This document shows, one piece after another, positions 1 to 5,058 of a stretch of 5,060 nucleotides of DNA (positions within the stretch are counted from its first letter, which is position 1; every line of letters begins with the position of its first letter). The stretch is from Planctomycetota bacterium (GTDB taxonomy: Bacteria > Planctomycetota > Planctomycetia > Pirellulales > Lacipirellulaceae): contig JAJRUA010000168.1 in the NCBI GenBank assembly GCA_024278035.1, positions 1-5,060 of the forward strand, read 5' to 3'. The translations under genes and the position numbers were made by a program. The notes under the pieces are model-generated. The model was not told where the DNA came from and did no database searches. It saw only the letters and a list, made by a program, of their open reading frames with translations.

Positions 1-1164
1 ACCGATACGTTGCTCAATCCTCAAGTGTTTGGACAGGTGCCTGCTCTTGGGGATCCGCGGCAGGGGCTCAGTGCTCCGTTCAATCGGGTCGACAACTACC
101 GTGAACCGGGGCGAGTGAATATCAATACGGTTGTCGGGCGACGCGACACAAGGGAAACGCCCAGCAGTGGCCCCCAAGCCGATCGGCCCGCGGACCTGTG
201 GTCGGAAGTCTACGACGGACTCATGCACCGCCGCGCCGATAGCAGTGCGCTCGATTACCAAGGAACGGGCCGTCTTTTGCAACTGGGCCATTTGGGCCCC
301 GCGTGGCGTGACATTGTGGTGAGCCGGCGTGGGTATTTGGATGAGACGAGCTTCGCGGCTGGAACGATCGATTATTCTCCTCGGGTTCTGAACCCCCGTT
401 TTCCCACCTTCTTTGCGAATCCGTTGCGGAGCCCTGAGGGTGGTTTCAACGTGCCGTTGAACGACCTTCAACAGGGGGGCGTGGATGCTTCGTGGCTGCG
501 TGCCCATTACTTGTCGCCCGGTGAAGACGGTGCGTGGGGTGTGCGTGGAGTGGACGATGAGATGGTGATAAAGCATTCACTTCCTCTCTCCGTAACGGGT
601 AGCAGGGACCTTCATCGTGACGATGCGAGTGAAGCAGGATCGTTTTCAGCAGGAGTCGGTTCTGTTGATATTCCACTCGTCCGAGCGAATGGAACGGTGC
701 CTGATAGCCTTGATTTGACGGGCGCTCTGCCTGACGCCGCCGCTCCGACGCCCCTGTTCTCCGGCGCTTCGACCGAACCCTCGCTCAATACGGAGCGGAA
801 CCCGCACCTGCGCTACGGGCCAATGACGCGGCTGGCGAACCTGACGACAACACGCAGTGGCGTGTTTGCCGTCTGGATCACGGTCGGTTTCTTTGAGGTA
901 ACCCCCGTAACCCAAGCCGAGCATCCGCAGATTTGGGATCGCTTTCGTGACAGCACGGGACAGTTCCGTCCTGGCATGGAAGACCTCTTCTTCCGTGTTT
1001 ACCAAGACGGAATGACCCTCGGCCAAGAAATCGACATCGATACGGGCGAAAATCGCCGATATCGGGGGTTCTACATCATCGACCGGACCCTTCCCGTCGC
1101 GTTCAAGCCGGGGGATGATGCGAATGTAGACAAAGCCATTCTCTTGCGGAGACGGATCGAGTGA
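1..1164 (+). CDS. C-terminal part of a large pilus/secretion-associated envelope protein (5' truncated)
   Basis: The frame is open from the first base of the window, so the gene starts upstream; the TTG at 10 is only an internal codon. The visible 387 residues end at TGA 1162-1164. Residues 36-43 read PGRVNINT, resembling the INxNT motif of GspK-like minor pseudopilins and of planctomycete/Verrucomicrobia pilin-cassette proteins. Residues 277-292 (RLANLTTTRSGVFAVW) and the ending, with IIDRTLPVAF at 359-368 and a basic LLRRRIE tail, match what I recall as the conserved C-terminus of very large planctomycete proteins usually labelled hypothetical. No membrane segment is visible in this part. 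The likely role is in a type IV pilus or type II secretion-like envelope apparatus, but this is family-level inference. It overlaps the next gene by 4 bp, so the two are probably co-translated. The coding call is firm; the function is moderate to low. Confidence 0.8.
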   Translation, partial: TDTLLNPQVFGQVPALGDPRQGLSAPFNRVDNYREPGRVNINTVVGRRDTRETPSSGPQADRPADLWSEVYDGLMHRRADSSALDYQGTGRLLQLGHLGPAWRDIVVSRRGYLDETSFAAGTIDYSPRVLNPRFPTFFANPLRSPEGGFNVPLNDLQQGGVDASWLRAHYLSPGEDGAWGVRGVDDEMVIKHSLPLSVTGSRDLHRDDASEAGSFSAGVGSVDIPLVRANGTVPDSLDLTGALPDAAAPTPLFSGASTEPSLNTERNPHLRYGPMTRLANLTTTRSGVFAVWITVGFFEVTPVTQAEHPQIWDRFRDSTGQFRPGMEDLFFRVYQDGMTLGQEIDIDTGENRRYRGFYIIDRTLPVAFKPGDDANVDKAILLRRRIE

Positions 1165-1745
1165 CGACTGGACATGAAGAGCAAGCCCCACGTAACAACG
1201 GTGGTGAAAGCAGTAGCGGCGGGGCGGGCAAACTGTTCTTGATGGTGCTTTTGCTGCTGGGGGCGAGCATCGCCTTCCAGAAGTTTTTCCCCCCATGGGA
1301 AGGCGATGGCGGAGCGACGGGCCCCACGGTGCCGTTCCCGCCACTCATGGTCGAAGGATGGCTCAACACCTCCGCCGAGGGAGAACCGACCCACGCATCA
1401 CTCGCCGGCAAGATGGTAGTGATCGACGCCTGGGCAACTTGGTGCGGACCTTGCCGGGCCGCGATGCCAGCACTTGCCGAACTCCACAACCGTTGGGCCG
1501 ACCGCGGGGTGGTGTTCCTTGGAATGACCACCGAGAAAGGAGACAAGATCGAAGCAATCCAGGCGTTTGCCGACAGTGTGCCCGGTTTTAATTGGCCGAT
1601 CGCTTATGGATCGCGCGAAGTGTGGAACGCTCTGGATATTGAGGCGATCCCCACACTGGTTCTTTTTGACCAAGAAGGCGTGCGCGTTTGGCAAGGCCAT
1701 TCGTTGGAAACGCTTGAGGCGAAACTAAAGAACCACGTACTGTGA
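1161..1745 (+). CDS. Membrane-anchored thioredoxin-like protein (TlpA/ResA type)
   Basis: A 194-residue protein. After a hydrophilic Gly/Ser-rich head (1-23) comes one hydrophobic segment at about 25-39, then a Pro/Gly-rich linker to about 65. A thioredoxin fold follows, with VVIDAWATWCGPCR at 86-99 (redox cysteines Cys95 and Cys98) and the cis-proline loop AIPTLVLFD at 162-170 (Pro164). This layout suggests an N-terminal anchor with the thioredoxin domain outside the cytoplasm, making or reducing disulfides in exported proteins; the exact partner is unknown. The GTG start at 1161 lies inside the stop region of the preceding gene (GTGA overlap), with GGAG at 1148-1151 nine bases upstream, and no better start precedes the hydrophobic segment. 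The coupling suggests it acts on, or is made together with, the upstream envelope protein. The thioredoxin call is firm; the membership of TlpA versus ResA cannot be settled from sequence reading alone. Confidence 0.93.
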   Translation: MTTGHEEQAPRNNGGESSSGGAGKLFLMVLLLLGASIAFQKFFPPWEGDGGATGPTVPFPPLMVEGWLNTSAEGEPTHASLAGKMVVIDAWATWCGPCRAAMPALAELHNRWADRGVVFLGMTTEKGDKIEAIQAFADSVPGFNWPIAYGSREVWNALDIEAIPTLVLFDQEGVRVWQGHSLETLEAKLKNHVL

Positions 1746-1766
1746 AGGGACCTGTAAGGTTCCTCT

Positions 1767-1857
1767 ATATGTGAGAGGCGTCTCCGACGCCGATAACGCG
1801 CCGCGAATTCTACGATGAAAGAATGCCGTATCGGCGTCAGAGACGCCTCCCACAAAT
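1767..1857. repeat. REP/BIME-like long inverted repeat made of two nested hairpins
   Basis: Arms 1767-1795 and 1829-1857 are inverted copies matching at 26 of 29 positions, around a 33-base spacer. Each arm is itself a perfect small hairpin: GGCGTC-TCC-GACGCC at 1777-1791 and GGCGTC-AGA-GACGCC at 1833-1847. A palindrome pair in opposite orientation is the classic BIME layout of REP elements. In the inner 25 bp the two mismatches are A/C and C/A on the + strand, which become U-G and G-U wobbles in RNA from the minus strand. It lies 22 bases after the thioredoxin stop and could stall or stabilise the 3' end of that transcript, but no T-tract follows, so it is not a standard intrinsic terminator. 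Confidence 0.7.
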
Positions 1858-1881
1858 CCTCTTTCTTATCCCGGACAACCC

Positions 1882-1974
1882 TTACATCACTGGTAGTAAA
1901 ACGTCTTCCGTTTGCGGATCACCGATGTGGCCGATGGCTTGCGCGCCGCCTCGTTCGATCTCGTAGTCGTTCAT
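1882..1974 (-). other. Short minus-strand open frame, possible gene remnant
   Basis: On the minus strand an ATG at 1974-1972 opens 30 codons ending in TAA at 1884-1882. The peptide starts MNDYEIERGGAQAIGHIG, is acidic and soluble-looking, and most of its early codons end in G or C, as in the neighbouring real genes. An in-frame stop lies six codons upstream of the ATG, and there is no ribosome binding site; instead a hairpin followed by TTTT (1996-1979, minus direction) immediately precedes it, which would tend to end transcription. I do not recognise the family. It may be the surviving end of a decayed gene or simply chance. Confidence 0.15.
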
Positions 1975-2005
1975 GACGAAAACGCCTGTTTAGGCGGGCT
2001 CTGTA

Positions 2006-2028
2006 GAACCGCTAGCGGTTCTTTTTTT
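2006..2028 (+). terminator. Intrinsic terminator hairpin with T7 tract
   Basis: A perfect 16-base palindrome (GAACCGCTAGCGGTTC, 2006-2021) forms a 6-bp stem with a CTAG loop and is followed at once by seven T (2022-2028). It lies 55 bases before the chosen esterase start and 261 bases after the thioredoxin stop. It most simply ends transcription arriving from upstream. If the esterase promoter lies farther upstream, it would instead act as an attenuator in the esterase leader. Confidence 0.65.
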
Positions 2029-2082
2029 AGGGGAGCTGTGAACGGTTGCGTTTTTTTAATCCTGAAATTGAAGAGTTTTCTC

Positions 2083-3618
2083 ATGCAATTGCCGGTTGTT
2101 TTCATCGCCGTGTTTTTAGCAGCAGCGACCTGTTCTGCGGATGTCAAATTGCCCTCGCTGCTGAGCGACCATATGGTGCTACAACGCGACGAACCGGTAC
2201 CCATCTGGGGATGGGCCGAGCCGGGTGAAAAAGTCGTCGTTGCGATTGCCGGCCAAACGCATGAAACCGAAACCAATGGAGAGGGCCAGTGGCGAATCGA
2301 TCTCACGCCCCTTTCGGTAGGCGACCCACTTACGCTTGTTGTCGAGGGCAACAACCGCCTTGAGCGGACGGATATTTTGGTCGGAGAGGTTTGGGTTTGC
2401 TCGGGGCAATCGAACATGGGGTGGCCTGTTGTCCGAAGCAAAGATGCTCAGCTTGAACTTCTGACAGCCAATCATCCTCAGTTGCGATTGCTCACCGTGA
2501 CCCCCAGCGGTTCCCAGACGCCCCAAGAAGATTTCAAGGGGTCGTGGCAAGTCTGCACGCCTAAGACCGCCGCAAATTTTTCAGCGGTCGGATATTTTTT
2601 TGGTTTACAGCTTCAAAGAACGCTCAACGTTCCGGTCGGTTTGATCGACAACGCCTGGGGGGGCTCTTCTTGCGAGGCGTGGGTACGACGCGACTTGCTG
2701 GAGACGGAGCCGATTTACGGGCCTCTGATGGAGCGTTGGAAGAAAACGGAGGCGAAGTTCGAGTCGGGCAAACTATTAACCGAATACCAGGAGGCGCTTG
2801 CCAAATGGGAGCAAGCTCGGGAAGACGGAAAGCATCCGGGCAAGAAACCCCTATTGCCCGAGGCCAGCATGAAAGGGAAGCATCGGCCGGCCAATCTGTA
2901 CAACGCGCGAGTGCTGCCGCTTGTTCCCTACGCTTTTCGTGGGGTGATTTGGTATCAAGGGGAAAGCAATGCTAGCCGAGCTTACCAATATCGAGAAATG
3001 TTTCCACTGATGATCCAAAACTGGCGTGACACGTGGGGCCAAGGAGATTTTCCTTTTTACTGGGTTCAATTGGCCGACTACAAGAAGGAGAAATCAGAAC
3101 CGGGCAACAGTGCTTGGGCCGAATTGCGGGAGGCGCAGACGATGACTCGCGATCGCCTGAAGAACACGGGCGAAGCGGTCACGATCGACCTTGGCGAGGG
3201 GAACGACATTCATCCCGTCAACAAACTCGATGTTGGCCTGCGTCTGGCTCGCTGGGCGCTGGCCCGAGATTATGGGCTTGAGATACCTTGCGAAAGCCCA
3301 CGGTTTGAATCGCTGACTCAAGCCGATGGGAAAATCACAGTGACATTTCGTTCCTGTGGTAACGGATTGCACGTCTACGACCACACCGACATTCGAGGGT
3401 TTGCTGTTGCTGGCAAGGATAAAAAATGGGTTCGGGCGAAAGCGAAGATCGTGGCTGCGAATCAAGTAGAGGTTGGGAGTAAGTCGGTCGCTGTACCCGT
3501 GGCGGTTCGATATGCTTGGGCCGATAACCCCGTTTGCAATCTTGTGAGCAAAGACCGTTTGCCGGTGACTCCATTTCGTAGCGACGATTGGCCCAGGGTG
3601 ACGGTCGACGCTCGCTGA
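2083..3618 (+). CDS. Secreted sialate O-acetylesterase (SASA family)
   Basis: A 511-residue exported esterase that would remove O-acetyl groups from sialic acids or other acetylated glycans. Residues 1-19 form a signal peptide (cut near CSA|D). A beta-rich N-terminal domain begins with LLSDHMVLQR (26-35). The catalytic SGNH-like blocks follow: CSGQSNM with nucleophile Ser110, WGGSSCEAW (192-200), WYQGESN (290-296) and DIHP (375-378), which carries the Asp/His in this family. A charged, helical, coiled-coil-like insertion spans about 214-265. The C-terminus has VRYAWADNP (475-483) and PFRSDDW (497-503), as usual for full-length members. I chose ATG 2083 because the hydrophobic core starts at once and GAAGAG sits seven bases upstream. 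TTG 2068 or CTG 2062 would add lysines to the signal peptide (MKSFLMQL or MKLKSFLMQL) and are real alternatives. A longer start at 1912 is unlikely because it would read through the terminator. Specificity for sialic acid itself is unproven, since planctomycete paralogues often act on plant or algal glycans. Confidence 0.93.
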   Translation: MQLPVVFIAVFLAAATCSADVKLPSLLSDHMVLQRDEPVPIWGWAEPGEKVVVAIAGQTHETETNGEGQWRIDLTPLSVGDPLTLVVEGNNRLERTDILVGEVWVCSGQSNMGWPVVRSKDAQLELLTANHPQLRLLTVTPSGSQTPQEDFKGSWQVCTPKTAANFSAVGYFFGLQLQRTLNVPVGLIDNAWGGSSCEAWVRRDLLETEPIYGPLMERWKKTEAKFESGKLLTEYQEALAKWEQAREDGKHPGKKPLLPEASMKGKHRPANLYNARVLPLVPYAFRGVIWYQGESNASRAYQYREMFPLMIQNWRDTWGQGDFPFYWVQLADYKKEKSEPGNSAWAELREAQTMTRDRLKNTGEAVTIDLGEGNDIHPVNKLDVGLRLARWALARDYGLEIPCESPRFESLTQADGKITVTFRSCGNGLHVYDHTDIRGFAVAGKDKKWVRAKAKIVAANQVEVGSKSVAVPVAVRYAWADNPVCNLVSKDRLPVTPFRSDDWPRVTVDAR

Positions 3619-3687
3619 TTCGAGTGACCGTGGCACGTGTTTTGAAAGACGAGGGATTGTAACCCCTGTAACCGTTCACGGCAGCGG

Positions 3688-3770
3688 AGGTTTTCTTATC
3701 CTGACGATCTCTGCCAAAATCTCTCCTCCGGTCCCGTGTTTCTAAGAATTGGCGCTCGCGGCTCGCCTAC
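3688..3770 (+). repeat. Dispersed repeat, copy 1 (direct repeat flanking the PEP-CTERM gene)
   Basis: It aligns with 4730-4813. Bases 3724-3770 match 4767-4813 at 46 of 47 positions, with 40 consecutive identical bases from 3731. The left part (AGG, a T-rich run, ATCCTG, GATC, CTGCC) aligns with small gaps. The right end contains GGCG-N9-CGCC, a possible small hairpin. This copy lacks the left terminator arm found before copy 2. It begins 70 bases after the esterase stop. I do not recognise a named element, though similar intergenic motifs are familiar from planctomycete genomes. Confidence 0.85.
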
Positions 3771-3811
3771 ACGATCCAATATGCGCAGCTAGCCAGCCTG
3801 CCTATGCAACC

Positions 3812-3839
3812 TTGACGCACCCGTCTCAAATGCTATATA
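3812..3839 (+). promoter_or_regulatory. Sigma70-type promoter for the PEP-CTERM gene
   Basis: TTGACG at 3812-3817 is a near-consensus -35 box. After 16 bases comes TATATA at 3834-3839, preceded by TGC, an extended -10 arrangement; TATAAA at 3836-3841 with an 18-base spacer is the alternative. Transcription would start near 3846, giving a leader of about 140 nt. The spacing and the position before an orphan gene make this a good candidate, but planctomycete promoter consensus is poorly known to me. Confidence 0.55.
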
Positions 3840-3845
3840 AAAATT

Positions 3846-3988
3846 GGTTCCCGAGTATCACCTTCAGGTGGGGGTGAGAGTTGGTAGTCGTAAAAGGTGG
3901 TGAAGCGTGGCAATCCACCAACTGAACTCTGGCATCGCGAAAAATCGCCGTTGCCAGCCCTTACCCGGAACCTGGAGAAGAGAAACCG
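3846..3988 (+). promoter_or_regulatory. Structured 5' leader of the PEP-CTERM gene
   Basis: Three hairpins can be drawn on the + strand. CACC-TTCA-GGTG lies at 3859-3870, where TCACC could instead pair with GGTGA at 3873-3877. A 7-bp stem AGTTGGT/ACCAACT (3879-3885 with 3917-3923) is extended by GAG/CTC. A two-part stem has CTGGCA (3929-3934) with TGCCAG (3952-3957), enclosing GCGA-AAAA-TCGC. The Shine-Dalgarno-like GGAGAAGAG (3974-3982) lies outside these stems. I could not match the pattern to a known riboswitch; it may regulate translation or just stabilise the messenger. Confidence 0.4.
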
Positions 3989-4648
3989 ATGAAAATTTTT
4001 CGATGTACGCCTAGTGCTGCCGTTGCGGTGTTGACCGCCTTTAGCTTGCTTGCCTTGTTGGGCAATGCTCCAAGTGCCAAGGCCGATTTGATCACCGACT
4101 TCGATGGCGTGACGAATGGTGGGTGGACGCTTTCCGAGGTAGGTGGGTTATCCCCGGTTGCAGACGTTGAGGGAACCGGTGTTGCGGGAATCCGATTTAG
4201 TGATACTAACCCTCTTGGCAATCTGTATCTCTCTCCGTGGAGTGGCGACCTGAGTGCTCAGATTGGCGAGACCTTGCGTTACGGCCTTGTTTTTGTTCAG
4301 CCCAATGCTCTTGCTAACTGGGTTTCTACAACGATGGATGTAATAATTACCGATGGAACGACAGAATTGTCCGCCAATCTGAGCTACGACGATGTGGAGC
4401 CACCCCTGGGCACGGTCCTCGATCAAAATGTGCTATTGGATGCCGCCACTTTTGGCACCGACGCGGGAACATTCGCAACCGTCATGAGCAATGTCACTTC
4501 CCTTTGGATTCGAGCAGAGCACTGGGACCAGCAAGGAGTGGAAGGGTACTTGACCAATCAACTGATTCCCGAACCGGCTACTGTCCAGCTTGCCGGCTTG
4601 GTGTTAGCGACCTTTTTACTAAAACGGAGAAAGGGACTTTCTAAGTAA
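3989..4648 (+). CDS. PEP-CTERM surface protein with laminin-B-like domain
   Basis: A 219-residue exported protein. Residues 1-32 are a signal peptide (basic start MKIFR, hydrophobic stretch, cut near AKA|D). The body (about 33-192) is a beta-rich, acidic domain. Its pattern YLSPWSGDLSAQIGETLRYG, then VTSLWIRAEHW near the end and GYLTNQL in the place of the usual DNV, resembles the laminin B (IV-A) domain seen in other PEP-CTERM proteins. That resemblance is my inference. The tail is a clear sorting signal: PEP at 194-196, a hydrophobic segment at about 199-211, and KRRK at 212-215. In PEP-CTERM systems an exosortase in the membrane cleaves here and the protein goes to the surface or exopolysaccharide matrix; no exosortase is in this window. 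There are no cysteines in the body after the signal peptide. ATG 3989 has GGAGAAGAG just upstream, its own promoter and its own terminator, so it is a single-gene unit. Confidence 0.92.
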   Translation: MKIFRCTPSAAVAVLTAFSLLALLGNAPSAKADLITDFDGVTNGGWTLSEVGGLSPVADVEGTGVAGIRFSDTNPLGNLYLSPWSGDLSAQIGETLRYGLVFVQPNALANWVSTTMDVIITDGTTELSANLSYDDVEPPLGTVLDQNVLLDAATFGTDAGTFATVMSNVTSLWIRAEHWDQQGVEGYLTNQLIPEPATVQLAGLVLATFLLKRRKGLSK

Positions 4649-4695
4649 CTCCTTCAAACGGAGTGAAAGTCCGAGTGTTGCTCTCATAAACGGGC

Positions 4696-4741
4696 AAACC
4701 TGCAGGAGGCGTCCGCTGACGTCTGCTGCAGGTTTTTTTTT
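4696..4741 (+). terminator. Strong intrinsic terminator of the PEP-CTERM gene
   Basis: AAACCTGCAG (4696-4705) pairs perfectly with CTGCAGGTTT (4726-4735). After one mismatch the stem continues for 7 more pairs (A-GGCGTC with GACGTC-T, one G-U) around a CGCT loop at 4714-4717. Nine T follow directly (4733-4741, the first three within the stem). It lies 48 bases after the stop codon. The A-tract on the left pairs with the start of the T-tract, so it is partly symmetric and could also stop transcription from the minus strand. Confidence 0.92.
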
Positions 4742-4813
4742 ATCCTGTTGATCCTGCCAACACTTTTCCTCCAGTCCCGTGTTTCTAAGAATTGGCGCTC
4801 GCGGCTCGCCTAC
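4730..4813 (+). repeat. Dispersed repeat, copy 2 (direct repeat flanking the PEP-CTERM gene)
   Basis: Same orientation as 3688-3770, 1043 bases apart, with the highly conserved part at 4767-4813 (46 of 47 identical). Its left end is the right arm and T-tract of the terminator. It contains ATCCTG twice (4742-4747 and 4751-4756), separated by TTG. Both copies sit just downstream of a gene end, so the element is associated with 3' ends here. Similarity stops abruptly after CTAC at 4813. Confidence 0.85.
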
Positions 4814-4842
4814 TATAAAAACTAGCGCCTAGCGACTTCCGG

Positions 4843-5058
4843 CTAGCAAGTACCAGCAGCAACTCCACTACAGCCGGCAAAATCCGGCCATCCACCGACC
4901 TCTCCGCGTTTTATGACGTAGGCTTGCTGTTGGATGTGACCGTTTCTTTTGTCGCACGTGGTGAGGGCGTTGCTCATGCTTGGGGTTGGAACTAGCGGCA
5001 CGCAATTGACCGCGTATCGACAGCTTTCGTCGATCCAGGAGCGGTTGGGGGGAACTCT
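4843..5058 (-). other. Minus-strand open frame entering from the right edge, doubtful
   Basis: Reading leftward from 5058, 71 codons are open to a TAG at 4845-4843; the first ATG in the window is at 4977-4975 and would give 44 residues (starting MSNALTTCDKRNGHIQ). The frame is open to the edge, so a longer protein could enter from the right. It is rich in Cys, Gly and Ser, shows no motif I recognise, has no ribosome binding site before the ATG, and the stretch is also open in a + strand frame (4819-4992). Chance is the likelier explanation. Confidence 0.12.

Larger units (their letters stand above)
1746..2082. other. Non-coding stretch between thioredoxin and esterase genes
   Basis: These 337 bases carry no convincing gene. 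In order they hold a long imperfect inverted repeat (1767-1857), a 30-codon open frame on the minus strand (1882-1974), a small perfect hairpin CGCCT-GTTT-AGGCG at 1983-1996, and a hairpin with T-tract at 2006-2028. A second T7 run follows at 2051-2057. The + strand frame that reads through 1912-2082 into the esterase begins at a TTG, has no signal-peptide logic, and spans the terminator hairpin, so I treat it as non-coding. I see no clear sigma70 promoter for the esterase here. Confidence 0.6.
3619..3988. other. Non-coding stretch between esterase and PEP-CTERM genes
   Basis: These 370 bases have no supportable gene. The first 70 bases after the esterase stop hold no clear intrinsic terminator; at 3669-3679 lies GTAACCGTTCAC-like sequence whose inverse appears before the esterase. 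Then come a dispersed repeat copy (3688-3770), a sigma70-type promoter (3812-3839) and a long structured leader ending at the PEP-CTERM start codon. Confidence 0.6.

Noticed and set aside
646..1546. Long minus-strand open frames of up to 232 codons
   Set aside because: They lie opposite two well-supported + strand genes, one with a clear thioredoxin active site; their translations are rich in Arg, Pro and Ser and show no family features, typical of antisense shadows.
1767..1857. The long inverted repeat as a standard intrinsic terminator or an insertion sequence
   Set aside because: No T-tract follows on the + strand, the spacer is only 33 bases with no transposase, and no target-site duplication is visible.
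1912..2082. N-terminal extension of the esterase from a TTG at 1912
   Set aside because: It would place 57 residues before an obvious signal peptide and read through a terminator hairpin with T7; the repeats and T-tracts there look intergenic.
3094..3679. Minus-strand open frames opposite the 3' end of the esterase
   Set aside because: They overlap the conserved DIHP and C-terminal blocks of the esterase and show no recognisable motif.
4692..4700. GGGCAAACC, as found in the core of c-di-GMP-I riboswitches
   Set aside because: It lies after the gene, part of it is the left arm of the terminator, and the partner motifs of the riboswitch (tetraloop receptor, GGACGCAAAGC) are absent.
4792..4819. 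Promoter TTGGCG-N16-TATAAA at the end of repeat copy 2
   Set aside because: The -35 box is poor, the same -35 in copy 1 has no -10 after it, and no gene start follows within the window.
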